From contig SXJP01000040.1 in NCBI GenBank assembly GCA_005779395.1, positions 25,006 to 89,005 on the forward strand: a stretch of DNA of 64,000 nt. The letters are read 5' to 3'. Below the pieces are notes generated by a model that was not told the DNA's origin, ran no database searches, and saw nothing but the letters and a program-made list of their open reading frames with translations. The translations under genes and the position numbers were made by a program. The DNA comes from Actinomycetota bacterium (GTDB lineage Bacteria > Actinomycetota > Acidimicrobiia > IMCC26256 > PALSA-610). Of this stretch, positions 28,054 through 35,561 are shown piece by piece; positions within the stretch are counted from its first letter, which is position 1; each line of letters starts with the position of its first letter.

Positions 28054-28169
28054 CGGGGTTCCGGAGACGTGGCGTGGGCGTGTGACTCAACGCGGAGATT
28101 CCGCAACGGGTCGCACACGTAGCCTCCCAGCCCGCCCCAGAAGCGTCCACGCAGGCGGCCGGAACCCCG
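28054..28169 (-). ncRNA. Candidate structured RNA (long interrupted hairpin)
   Basis: The stretch 27924-28193 holds no gene on either strand but has strong secondary-structure potential. An 11-bp perfect outer helix pairs 28054-28064 with 28159-28169. Inside it, GCGTGG (28072-28077) can pair with CCACGC (28147-28152), CGTGTG (28079-28084) with CACACG (28114-28119), and GCGGA (28092-28096) with TCCGC (28100-28104) at the apex. A terminator for the minus strand follows at 27950. It could be a small RNA or a 3' UTR element; I do not recognise a known family (checked by eye against SRP RNA, tmRNA, RNase P and common riboswitch motifs). Strand is inferred from the terminator. Confidence 0.45.
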
Positions 28170-28193
28170 ATAGTTCTCTTCTAAAGCCAGCCC

Positions 28194-28280
28194 TCAGGCG
28201 ATCTTGAAAAACATGATCAAGTTGGCGATCAGTATCGCCGCGATCAGACAGACGATAACGATCGTTGTTCCTTGTCTCAC
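28194..28280 (-). CDS. 28-residue hydrophobic peptide coupled to the SAM hydrolase gene
   Basis: A GTG at 28280 overlaps the upstream stop as GTGA. The peptide is a short polar N-terminus (VRQGTT) followed by one membrane helix (about residues 7-25) and a lysine near the end. Overlap and topology argue for a translated, membrane-embedded miniprotein rather than chance, but the length makes this tentative. Confidence 0.5.
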   Translation of the reverse strand: MRQGTTIVIVCLIAAILIANLIMFFKIA

Positions 28281-29185
28281 TTCGGGTCCACCTTCGTTGT
28301 TGTTGGCCTTAAGGCGATGGGCATCTCGGTAACGCTTAACGCCCCTGCTGCGGTCATCGGCACAATAACCACCGGAATCCCGGCATCGGCACCTAGGTGT
28401 GCCGCAGCACTTTCCTTGTCGAGCACTAACGACAGAAGTCCGCTGCTGTCGGTCAGGATGCAAAGTTCTGCCGGTCGCGCCTCGGCATAAGTAGTGACCC
28501 ACCTCGCTATGCGAATTGCTCCGCCGACCTGCACTTCGATCTGGTCACCGAGAAGCACCCCATGAGCTTCGAGCATTTCCGGATCGATGTTCAGTTGCGC
28601 GTTGCCGAAGCGATCAACCCACAACACCTCACCGACAAGTACCCCACCAGGCCCTTCTTGTGGGAGCGCTACCAAGCCCGGAACGAGTCCACTCGGGTCG
28701 ACTTGTTCACCGAGTTTTTCGATCGCGATACCTGCCATCAGATGCCCCGCTGCTGGCGCCATCACATCTCGGCCCGCAAAGGTCGCTCCGTGAGTCTTGA
28801 GTTGGTAATCGGGGTTGGTCAGGGAAAACACGCGCTGTGCTCCTCCGAGCATTGCGACACTCGGAGCGAGCAGACCGTTGTCTGGCCCGATCAAGACGCC
28901 GTTTTCGACCTCTACAGCGACCGAGCGACGTTCGGTACCAACTCCAGGGTCAACAATCGCGAGCACGATGCCACTTGGTAAATATTGGATCGCTCTAACG
29001 AGACTGAGACCACCACCTCGCACATCAAAAGGCCTAACACCATGGGTTACGTCGATTACGACAACCTCTGGAGCTAGCTCCAAGATCACAGCTTTGCAAA
29101 CACCGACGAACTCGTCTCTGGCACCGAAATCACTGAGAAACGACACAAATTTCGGTGCCTCGTCGCGTTGTGTAATGCCAGCCAC
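28277..29185 (-). CDS. S-adenosyl-L-methionine hydrolase (DUF62 / SAM hydroxide adenosyltransferase family)
   Basis: 302 residues of the fluorinase/chlorinase-like fold; family members hydrolyse SAM to adenosine and methionine. Motifs are FVSFLSDFGARDEFVGVCKAVI at the start, the DPGVGTERRSVAVE motif with GPDNGLL, and the C-terminal barrel (VDRFGNAQLNI). The DPGVGT and FGNAQLN segments fit the hydroxide adenosyltransferase branch, not the halogenases. Physiological role is unknown; it is followed by a coupled membrane peptide. Confidence 0.93.
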   Translation of the reverse strand: MAGITQRDEAPKFVSFLSDFGARDEFVGVCKAVILELAPEVVVIDVTHGVRPFDVRGGGLSLVRAIQYLPSGIVLAIVDPGVGTERRSVAVEVENGVLIGPDNGLLAPSVAMLGGAQRVFSLTNPDYQLKTHGATFAGRDVMAPAAGHLMAGIAIEKLGEQVDPSGLVPGLVALPQEGPGGVLVGEVLWVDRFGNAQLNIDPEMLEAHGVLLGDQIEVQVGGAIRIARWVTTYAEARPAELCILTDSSGLLSLVLDKESAAAHLGADAGIPVVIVPMTAAGALSVTEMPIALRPTTTKVDPK

Positions 29186-29234
29186 TTAAAGGAACGTATC
29201 GGTCGGAGGAGTCCGATAGAGAACTCCGTGATGT

Positions 29235-29429
29235 CTAGCCAGCGCGGGTGTAGTGCTGTTCTAGGTAGACATCGACGTCAGCATCAGAGACTCGGAATGA
29301 TCGACCAACGCGAACGGCTGGAAGATCACCGACCTTGATAAGTCGATACACCGTCATCGATGAAACGCGCATTAGGTCGGCAACTTCTTGAACCGTCAAG
29401 AAACGCGACTTACTCAACTCTTCTGCCAC
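29235..29429 (-). CDS. BldC-like MerR-type helix-turn-helix protein
   Basis: 64 residues, the size of BldC, from a GTG behind GGAG. A single winged helix reads FLTVQEVADLMRVSSMTVYRLIKVGDLPAVRVGRSFRV, which is the excisionase/BldC-type DNA-binding domain with almost nothing else. In Streptomyces BldC binds cooperatively to direct repeats and holds back development. Its role in this non-sporulating-looking genome is unknown. Excisionase-like DNA-binding families are the alternative, but no phage genes are nearby. Confidence 0.87.
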   Translation of the reverse strand: MAEELSKSRFLTVQEVADLMRVSSMTVYRLIKVGDLPAVRVGRSFRVSDADVDVYLEQHYTRAG

Positions 29430-29497
29430 ACGTACTCCCTACTCCAAACCGCTTGGCAGTGACACTAGAACCACTATGCACCCGTTGTCCAGCGCGC

Positions 29498-30298
29498 TTA
29501 ATTGCCTAGTTCCTTTGAGCGGCTTGTGGCGGCCGTTACCGCGTCCAAGAATGCGGCCCTAAGGCCTGCCTTTTCGAGTTCACGTAGGCCGGCTGCTGTC
29601 GTTCCACCTGGCGATGTAACCGAAGCACGAAGTTGCTCAGGATCGCGATCGGCGCTCAGTAATGCTGCAGATCCGGCGAGTGTTTGGATGACGAGATCGG
29701 TGGAGATCTCTCGCGAGAGGCCAACGAGCACTCCCGCCTCGATCAGAGCCTCGGCAACAAGAAAAACGTACGCAGGTCCGGAACCAGAAAGCCCGGTAAC
29801 AGCATCGAGCATCTTTTCCTCTACCTGGACAACCGTGCCTACAGCGCTCAGCAAACGTACCGCTAGTTCGACGTCGGTGAGACTCGCATTGGTCCCCGCA
29901 GCGATGCCTGCTGCTCCCTGGCGCACAGTCGCTGGGGTATTTGGCATTGCTCTAACTACAGGTCGCCCCGGTACGGCAGACTCGATCGTAGCGATGGTGA
30001 CACCAGCAGCGATCGAGATCACGAGCGTCGATTCGCCGAGCGACAGGAGTGCGCCCGAAAGGACCTGCCCAACGTCGCTCGGTTTTACGGCAACGACCAC
30101 AGCATCGGCGTCGGGTACGGCCCACGCAGCGCTCGGGACAACCCGAACTCCACCGAATGCCGCCTCCAACTCGCGTCTGCGATCGCCGTCGGCCTCTGCT
30201 ACTACAAGGTGTTCCGGTTCGTATCCGGCATCTAGCCAGCCAGACAAGAGCGCGAAACCCATCTTGCCGGCACCGAGCAATGCGATAGTCACGCGCAT
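29498..30298 (-). CDS. proC: Pyrroline-5-carboxylate reductase
   Basis: Last step of proline synthesis, NAD(P)H-dependent, 266 residues. The dinucleotide motif ALLGAGKMGFALLSGW, the central VVRAMPNTPATVRQGAAGI, and the C-terminal signature region LRASVTSPGGTTAAGLRELEKAGLRAAFLDAV are classic. I start at ATG 30298, which leaves the usual short N-terminus; the open frame continues to 30334. About 200 nt separate it from ybjN, so it probably has its own promoter. Confidence 0.96.
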   Translation of the reverse strand: MRVTIALLGAGKMGFALLSGWLDAGYEPEHLVVAEADGDRRRELEAAFGGVRVVPSAAWAVPDADAVVVAVKPSDVGQVLSGALLSLGESTLVISIAAGVTIATIESAVPGRPVVRAMPNTPATVRQGAAGIAAGTNASLTDVELAVRLLSAVGTVVQVEEKMLDAVTGLSGSGPAYVFLVAEALIEAGVLVGLSREISTDLVIQTLAGSAALLSADRDPEQLRASVTSPGGTTAAGLRELEKAGLRAAFLDAVTAATSRSKELGN

Positions 30299-30503
30299 GA
30301 GATTACGCGTCGTTACGAATCGAATGGTTCGCAATAGAAGAGTTACGGGCCCGGGGCAATTTTGCTAGCCGATCCGATCCTCCCCGATCCGGTCGACCTG
30401 CCTGCCCCGAGCCCTACGGCTACCAGGGGTGCCACGCCGGATGCGCGGGCGCCGATAACCAAGCGCCAGCATAGGAGGTGTTGCTATTTAATGCAACTTA
30501 TTA

Positions 30504-30971
30504 CTACTTATTGCTATATCCGATTCTTACGGCTGCCTGAAAATACCGTTCCGTCAACACATACAGGACCCCGATGACGCGATCTAACTCGGCAGAATCG
30601 ATGTGCTCGAGCAATATGCGCCCTGTCAGATAAAGGTCGCCGTCGGGGCCTAGGGAAAACTTGGCGCCGTAAAGGTCGTGGTTCCATCGCAAGGCAGAGC
30701 GATACAGCTCGAGATGACCAGATGGTGGATCCGGCAGGAAATACAACTCGTAGTGCAGCGAGCGCTGGTGGAGATCGAAGTAGATCGTCGCTGCGTCACG
30801 ACCATCGCAACCGAAGCGGACGTACCAACGCGGGATTGTGGAGTCATACTCGACTGTCTGAACCCAATCCTCGATCGCTACTGACTGAGTCAAATGCCGG
30901 TCAACGAGGGAGTAGACAGCCGCAATTAGTTCTGGAGATGGTGGGGCGCCTTCTTCGTTGTTCGATGGCAT
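30504..30971 (-). CDS. YbjN-domain protein next to mshA
   Basis: 155-residue protein with the YbjN/type III secretion chaperone-like fold. It contains the conserved IYFDLHQRSLHYELYFLPDPP and ALRWNHDLYGAKFSLGPDGDLYLTGRI stretch. In mycobacteria a homologue also sits directly after mshA, so the linkage is conserved, but its function is unknown. The stop is followed at once by further stop codons (TAG TAA) in an AT-rich patch. It begins 9 nt after the mshA stop. Confidence 0.9.
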   Translation of the reverse strand: MPSNNEEGAPPSPELIAAVYSLVDRHLTQSVAIEDWVQTVEYDSTIPRWYVRFGCDGRDAATIYFDLHQRSLHYELYFLPDPPSGHLELYRSALRWNHDLYGAKFSLGPDGDLYLTGRILLEHIDSAELDRVIGVLYVLTERYFQAAVRIGYSNK

Positions 30972-30980
30972 GCAATTCAG

Positions 30981-32198
30981 CTATTTGCAGAGAACAAGTT
31001 CACGAGCGCCAAGATCGGCATACAGGCGACGCAAGCGCGCGCCAGCGACACTCCACGAACGCATCGCCGCAAGTCGGGTCGCTCCACGCGACAACTCGTC
31101 GGCCAAGGCCGGGTCGTTCAGAACCTGTCTGACAGGTTCTACGAAATTCGCCGCGTCACAGCACCCGACCAAGAAGCCGCTTTGTCCATCTGCGACGATG
31201 TGCGTCAAGCCACCAACCGCAGAAGCCACGACCGGAGTCCCACAGGCCGCTGCTTCTAAAGCAACCAACCCGAACGACTCGGTGCGCGATGGCACCACGC
31301 AGACATCGGCCGCGCGGTAGTACTGCGCGAGCGCATTGTGGCTCTGTGGTGGCACAAAACTCACCTGGCCAACAACGTCTAGCTCTTCAACTAGGGCCCT
31401 GAGGCGCCGCATCTCGCGTTCGCCGTCGATACCGCTCGGGCCGCCGACTAACAGGAGGTGGGCATCGGGGTCCTTCAACATGGCGACCACCCGGACAGCT
31501 ACATCGGCGCCTTTCAACGGCTGGATGCGGCCTGCAAACAGAATGATCTTCTTGCCGGGGAACCCAATTGCTGACCGGTCGGCTACGCGCCCGTGTGGGT
31601 TGAAGACCTCGTGGTCGACTCCTGGAGATAGAACTTCGATTCGGCTTGGCGTAGCGCCGTACATGCCGACAAGCTGGTCGCGTTCGTCGATCGTGTTAGC
31701 AAGCATGACATCGGAGCATCGCATGACGCTCGCCTCGATTAACTCGCGCTCAGGTTCAGAGTCAAAACCAGCTTGTTCCTTGACGAGCGCGAGAGTGTGA
31801 AAAGTGGTTACAAGCGGTACGTCGAGGTCATGCTTCAGTGCGTGCGCCACTGCACCCGAAACCCAGTAGTTCGCGTGCAACACGTCATAGGAGCCATTCG
31901 CCAAAATGAACGACCGCGCAGCAGCTGTGTACTCGTCAATCAGTCCTGGCCATGCGTAGCTCGCGACCGACCGCAAAGGCCCGGCCTCAATTTTGACCAC
32001 GCGGTAACCGGGTGTGACTTCTACGACCTGCGGGACGTCAAGTGCGTCGGCTCGAGTGAAAACGTCGCACGTGACACCGGCTGCTGCGAGGGACCGAGCA
32101 ATCGAATCGACGTAAACATTCATGCCGCCGCCATCGCCACTCCCGGGCTGGGCGAGCGGCGAGGTATGCACGCTGAATAAAGCAACACGCCGAGCCAT
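30981..32198 (-). CDS. mshA: D-inositol-3-phosphate glycosyltransferase (mycothiol synthesis)
   Basis: First enzyme of mycothiol synthesis, joining N-acetylglucosamine to inositol-3-phosphate; a GT4 glycosyltransferase of 405 residues. The N-terminal VALFSVHTSPLAQPGSGDGGGMNVYV, HANYWVSG and the C-terminal PSRTESFGLVALEAAACGTPVVAS motif match MshA. Mycothiol is limited to actinobacteria, which anchors the taxonomy. It is part of an operon with the RsiG-like and XRE genes upstream and ybjN downstream. Confidence 0.96.
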   Translation of the reverse strand: MARRVALFSVHTSPLAQPGSGDGGGMNVYVDSIARSLAAAGVTCDVFTRADALDVPQVVEVTPGYRVVKIEAGPLRSVASYAWPGLIDEYTAAARSFILANGSYDVLHANYWVSGAVAHALKHDLDVPLVTTFHTLALVKEQAGFDSEPERELIEASVMRCSDVMLANTIDERDQLVGMYGATPSRIEVLSPGVDHEVFNPHGRVADRSAIGFPGKKIILFAGRIQPLKGADVAVRVVAMLKDPDAHLLLVGGPSGIDGEREMRRLRALVEELDVVGQVSFVPPQSHNALAQYYRAADVCVVPSRTESFGLVALEAAACGTPVVASAVGGLTHIVADGQSGFLVGCCDAANFVEPVRQVLNDPALADELSRGATRLAAMRSWSVAGARLRRLYADLGARELVLCK

Positions 32199-32209
32199 GG
32201 GCTGACAGG

Positions 32210-32611
32210 CTACCGGGCGTCTAGCGATTCTGTCCCTGCGGCCGATTCTGCCTGAAAAGACCTGTAGATGGCTATGAGAGCATCCTTCTGGCGCTCGTTG
32301 ATGCTGTGATCAGCCAAGATCTGCGGTACGAGGTCGTCTGACGCACCTCGTTGTTCGAGTAATCCCGCACGCTCATAAAGCGTTTCCGCCGAGATCCGTA
32401 AACCCTTGGCGATCGACTGGAGTATCTCTGCCGATGGCTTGCGCAAGCCTCGTTCGATCTGACTGAGGTAAGGGTTTGAGATTCCGGCAACGTCGCTGAG
32501 CTTGCGAAGCGACAGGCGAGCGGTGCGACGTTGTTCGCGAATGAAGTCGCCTAGGTCTGCGAGTCGCCCCTCTATCTCGGCCGCAACTCCCGACGCTACA
32601 TCTCTTGGCAC
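32210..32611 (-). CDS. XRE-family transcriptional regulator
   Basis: 133 residues. The helix-turn-helix occupies about residues 18-75 (LGDFIREQRRTARLSLRKLSDVAGISNPYLSQIERGLRKPSAEILQSIAKGL), followed by a short C-terminal region of unclear function. It resembles the single-domain regulators found near heparin-binding-hemagglutinin genes in mycobacteria. Sitting 11 nt upstream of mshA and 6 nt after the RsiG-like gene, it may regulate this operon itself. Confidence 0.9.
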   Translation of the reverse strand: MPRDVASGVAAEIEGRLADLGDFIREQRRTARLSLRKLSDVAGISNPYLSQIERGLRKPSAEILQSIAKGLRISAETLYERAGLLEQRGASDDLVPQILADHSINERQKDALIAIYRSFQAESAAGTESLDAR

Positions 32612-32617
32612 AATGGC

Positions 32618-33133
32618 TCAGTTCGCTGCGGTAACTCGCGAAGCAATCTCGCCTTCGATGACGTCGATTACGCCGTGCAACGCGCGACGAAAGCCAGACA
32701 GTTCAGCCTCGAACTCGCCTAGCTGAGCGATCGTCGAACTCAATTCGGCGTCGCCGAGTGACACAAGGTTGGCGAGCGAATCGTCGGCTACTAGGTGCTG
32801 GCGTCCGTCTTCCCATGTCAGCTCGAGAATGTCGTCGTCAAACTCGGCGTGGCGAGTATTCGCAGCGCTCGAACGACCCTGATCGCCAGCAAGAATTTTG
32901 GGAAGTTGTTCAATGAGTTCCGCGAGCGTTCCTCCGTTAGCGCGTCGCTCTTGCTCCGCTTTCAGGATCTCGACACGGCCGTGGGCGAGGCGGCGAGCAA
33001 AGGACACTGCCGTCTCGAGCGCGCCCGACTCAGTTTTCATAGATCTCAGTTGCTCGATGTCTTTCGTTGCAACATCAGCAACGTAGGAATCGTCGAGCAC
33101 GCGTTCGATGCGTTTCGTTGGGACCACCTCCAA
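32618..33133 (-). CDS. RsiG/AmfC-like aerial-mycelium-type protein
   Basis: 171-residue coiled-coil protein. Helix 1 holds a motif E40-x3-S44-x2-R47-x3-H51-x3-E55, which has the exact spacing of the RsiG c-di-GMP signature E(x)3S(x)2R(x)3Q(x)3D but with His for Gln and Glu for Asp. RsiG is a c-di-GMP-dependent anti-sigma factor for WhiG; AmfC is its paralogue. The C-terminal half (EFDDDILELTWEDGRQHL, then a helix) is less conserved. The start is uncertain: TTG 33133 lies just before an SD-like GGAGGTGG, with GTG 33127 as an alternative. It leads the XRE-mshA-ybjN operon. Confidence 0.8.
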   Translation of the reverse strand: MEVVPTKRIERVLDDSYVADVATKDIEQLRSMKTESGALETAVSFARRLAHGRVEILKAEQERRANGGTLAELIEQLPKILAGDQGRSSAANTRHAEFDDDILELTWEDGRQHLVADDSLANLVSLGDAELSSTIAQLGEFEAELSGFRRALHGVIDVIEGEIASRVTAAN

Positions 33134-33223
33134 GGCAAGTCGGCGTTTCGCAGAGTACCGCCCAATCCTCTAATCGGCACGACCAATCCGCGAGATATAG
33201 CAACTCGGAGCGAGCGCAAAGCC

Positions 33224-34264
33224 TTAGCAGTACGCAGCGACCGTCGGGTACGGATTTACCGCTGACCCGCCGCCTGGATGAATCTCGAAGTGCAGATGCG
33301 GAGCGCCACCTCTGGCATTTCCTGTGTCGCCTACGTACCCAACGACCTCGCCAGCGCTAACAGACCTACTGCCACCTGAGTACCCGGCTAGGTGAGCGTA
33401 GAAGTACACATGGCCATCGTTGCCAGACAGCCACACCTGTAATCCACCGAGACCCGAACTGCTCTCACGAATCGAGCCTCCGACGACTGCTACAAGCGGT
33501 GTGCCGTTTGGCGACATGATGTCGACACCTTTGTGGGTACGCCCACCGGAGCGAGGGGCACCCCACGTGTCACGGAACGACATGGAACCTTGCACTGGAC
33601 ATACCCAATCGCCACTCGCAATAATTCTGCCGGGGCTTCCGCCCGAAAACCCGCTACCAGGCTGCGATGCCGCAGCACGCGCTGCTGCCTCACGGCGCTG
33701 CGCGTCAGTGCGCGCTTCATCCTCTGCGCGATCGGCGACCTCGAACGCTTCTGCCAATGCAGTCTTCTTAGTTGCGAGTTCTTCGATCAGGCCTTGCTGG
33801 ATATCTAGAACTGATTCGAGTCGCGTCTCTTGCACTCGAAGGTCTTCTGTTATTGCTCGAAGATCGTCAATGGCATACGCACTCTTCGAATCGATCTCGG
33901 CGAGCAATGCTTCTCGTCGGGCAGCGTCGAGAGTTGATTCGGCATCAAACAGCGGTAACGGCAGGACGGAACCGCGGAGATATTCGTCGACAGCGCGTGC
34001 GTGGCTAGCCGACCGAACGTCTTTGAGAGCAAGCTTGGTAGTCGATATCTCTGCCACCAGGTCAGTGATCTCTGTCTCTAGTTCATAGCCGCGATTCTCG
34101 GCCTCTTCGTATGCCGAGGCAGCGCGGTCAAGGTCGTCGCGCGCACGCTCTGCACGCTCTATCGCAGCGTCGAGGGCTGAATCAGCGTTAGCGCTAGTCG
34201 CGACCAATCCCTGGGCAAGCACCACGACGGCGAGGATCAACGGAAGAACGTGGAGGCGGCGCAT
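33224..34264 (-). CDS. Secreted M23 (LytM) peptidase with coiled coil
   Basis: About 346 residues. An N-terminal signal peptide (RRLHVLPLILAVVVLAQGLVATSANA) is followed by a long coiled coil (about 40-190) and a C-terminal LytM domain. Zinc ligands are in THKGVDI (HxxxD) and HLHFE. The layout matches EnvC/NlpD-type activators and DD-endopeptidases acting on peptidoglycan. A GTG at 34285 is an alternative start. Both catalytic motifs look intact, so it may be an active hydrolase. Confidence 0.92.
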   Translation of the reverse strand: MRRLHVLPLILAVVVLAQGLVATSANADSALDAAIERAERARDDLDRAASAYEEAENRGYELETEITDLVAEISTTKLALKDVRSASHARAVDEYLRGSVLPLPLFDAESTLDAARREALLAEIDSKSAYAIDDLRAITEDLRVQETRLESVLDIQQGLIEELATKKTALAEAFEVADRAEDEARTDAQRREAAARAAASQPGSGFSGGSPGRIIASGDWVCPVQGSMSFRDTWGAPRSGGRTHKGVDIMSPNGTPLVAVVGGSIRESSSGLGGLQVWLSGNDGHVYFYAHLAGYSGGSRSVSAGEVVGYVGDTGNARGGAPHLHFEIHPGGGSAVNPYPTVAAYC

Positions 34265-34303
34265 AAAGGAGAAGATCGCGCACAACCGTAGTAGCTAGTG
34301 CCC

Positions 34304-34561
34304 CTAGCCCCCACTTACGGGCGGAAGCACAGCAACTTCATCGCCGTCGCGCAGTAACGCAGACGTATTCAGACCTGGTTCTTCACCGTTCACCCAAACC
34401 CGAGATATTGCCAAGACTCGCGAGAACTCCTCGCCATAACGAGACTGTGCCGCTAGGAGAAGGTCATCAAGTGAACACAACGGAAAAGAGTCGTTAGAAC
34501 GCCCTGCTGCCTCTCGGGCTGCAGCGAAGAGCACGAGTCGCACTGATTGCGATTCGGTCAT
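34304..34561 (-). CDS. moaD: MoaD/ThiS-family sulfur carrier protein
   Basis: 85 residues with a beta-grasp fold and the required C-terminal Gly-Gly (LPPVSGG). The sequence VRLVLFAAAREAAGR and DGDEVAVLPPVSGG match MoaD, the small subunit of molybdopterin synthase. No MoaE or other molybdenum-cofactor genes are in the window, so a thiamine or thiolation role cannot be ruled out. Confidence 0.88.
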   Translation of the reverse strand: MTESQSVRLVLFAAAREAAGRSNDSFPLCSLDDLLLAAQSRYGEEFSRVLAISRVWVNGEEPGLNTSALLRDGDEVAVLPPVSGG

Positions 34562-34571
34562 AGAGCGATAC

Positions 34572-34703
34572 TCAGAGAAAGTTCGCCTCTAGCGCAGCCA
34601 ACTCCATCTCGAGCGAGACGAGATCGGCCTCGAGCAATGCCGCTAGATCTGTGTCGGATTGCACCGACACACTCTGCTCGTCCGTCACAACTTCTTCATC
34701 CAT
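34572..34703 (-). CDS. 43-residue acidic peptide between LON-domain and moaD genes
   Basis: Reads from ATG 34703 as an acidic Asp/Glu/Leu-rich peptide (MDEEVVTDEQSVSVQSDTDL and a leucine-rich amphipathic helix). It fits exactly between the LON-domain stop (9 nt away) and the moaD start (10 nt away), as an operon gene would. No strong ribosome site and no known family, so coding is plausible but not proven. Confidence 0.4.
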   Translation of the reverse strand: MDEEVVTDEQSVSVQSDTDLAALLEADLVSLEMELAALEANFL

Positions 34704-34712
34704 CCTTGCAGG

Positions 34713-35333
34713 CTAACTATCGGCTAGCCCAGAACGCAGTATCACTAGTTGATCGTCTAGTAAGTCACAAAGCAAGACAAGCCTTTGTCCAACCGAATCA
34801 CAAGTCAATAACTTTTGCGCGTCGATTGGTCCTAGTGGAGATAATTGACAGAGTTGGAAACTCGCGATGGCAATGTCGACATCGAGGTTCGGTAGCGCAC
34901 CGGCGACATCATGCAACCCAGACTCTTTATATAGCGCCAACAAGTCTCGTAATCTCGCCTCGACTTCGCGCAAGTGGAGCGCGTCGTCTTTTCGCAATTC
35001 GTTCCGATCATCCTCGGTGACTAGCGCTCTGGGATATGGCTGTTCGGCGAGCCAGTCGAGAATCCTGATGCGCGAAATACCAAGCGTTGTTAGTGCGAAT
35101 TCCCCGTCGAAGAGTTGATCGCAACTCACCAGCCGGCTCAGTGTCCCGACATCGAATCGAGTATCGCCACCTCCGACATCGCGGCCGCGCTCAATGAGCA
35201 CAATTCCAAACTCGCAATCGCCCGTTAGCAAGTCCCTAACTAGCGCCTGATAGCGAGGCTCGAAGACATGCAAGTCGAGCATTGCGTGAGGAAACAGCAC
35301 CGTCTCAAGAGGGAACATCGGAAGCTCTCGCAT
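34713..35333 (-). CDS. LON peptidase substrate-binding domain protein
   Basis: 206 residues consisting only of the LON N-terminal domain (ELPMFPLETVLFPHAMLDLHVFEPRYQALVRDLLTGDCEFGIVLIE), with no ATPase or protease domain. Stand-alone versions are widespread in actinobacteria; the function is not established. I chose ATG 35333 over the frame start at 35351 because the conserved domain begins at ELPMFPL. Confidence 0.9.
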   Translation of the reverse strand: MRELPMFPLETVLFPHAMLDLHVFEPRYQALVRDLLTGDCEFGIVLIERGRDVGGGDTRFDVGTLSRLVSCDQLFDGEFALTTLGISRIRILDWLAEQPYPRALVTEDDRNELRKDDALHLREVEARLRDLLALYKESGLHDVAGALPNLDVDIAIASFQLCQLSPLGPIDAQKLLTCDSVGQRLVLLCDLLDDQLVILRSGLADS

Positions 35334-35390
35334 AGAAGTCCCGACTCGCACTTCCCAACCCTATCGGTCTCGAAAGTGTCTCTCATTCCG

Positions 35391-35396
35391 TACACT
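35391..35396 (+). promoter_or_regulatory. Putative -10 element for a leaderless transcript
   Basis: TACACT sits 7 nt before GTG 35403, so transcription may begin at or next to the start codon. There is no Shine-Dalgarno sequence. A matching -35 is not obvious. Leaderless mRNAs are common in actinobacteria, which makes this arrangement reasonable but unproven. Confidence 0.4.
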
Positions 35397-35402
35397 CACA
35401 GC

Positions 35403-35561
35403 GTGCAACGACACGAGTACTACATCGACGTCAATGGCACAATCGCCGAAGTTTGGGACGTCTTTTGGGACAGAACCCGGCCGAGGTCCGATAGCCGAGA
35501 CAACGATGAAATGATCGCTCTCACAGAAGGTGCCGTCCGCTGGAATCGCGGTGAGGGGTGA
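35403..35561 (+). CDS. 52-residue protein coupled to the 35558 membrane protein gene
   Basis: Starting at GTG 35403 it reads VQRHEYYIDVNGTIAEVWDV then an Arg/Asp-rich middle and ends WNRGEG. The stop overlaps the start of the next gene as GTGA (35558-35561), a strong sign of translational coupling. YYIDVNGTIAEVWDVFW is reminiscent of the opening strand of an SRPBCC/START fold, but the protein is far too short for that domain, so it may be a remnant. No known family otherwise. Confidence 0.55.
   Translation: MQRHEYYIDVNGTIAEVWDVFWDRTRPRSDSRDNDEMIALTEGAVRWNRGEG

Noticed and set aside
30361..30440. GC-rich stretch with CCGATCCG direct repeats as a tRNA or small RNA
   Set aside because: No cloverleaf or consistent hairpin with a T-run could be drawn.
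30451..30458. Perfect GCCGATAA, a FliA/WhiG -10 match
   Set aside because: The expected -35 position reads CCAC rather than TAAA, and no flagellar gene follows.
30362..30577. Small plus-strand ORF behind AGGAGGT (30476-30482)
   Set aside because: It overlaps the ybjN end and the AT-rich gap, and the sequence is not protein-like; the site is likely chance.
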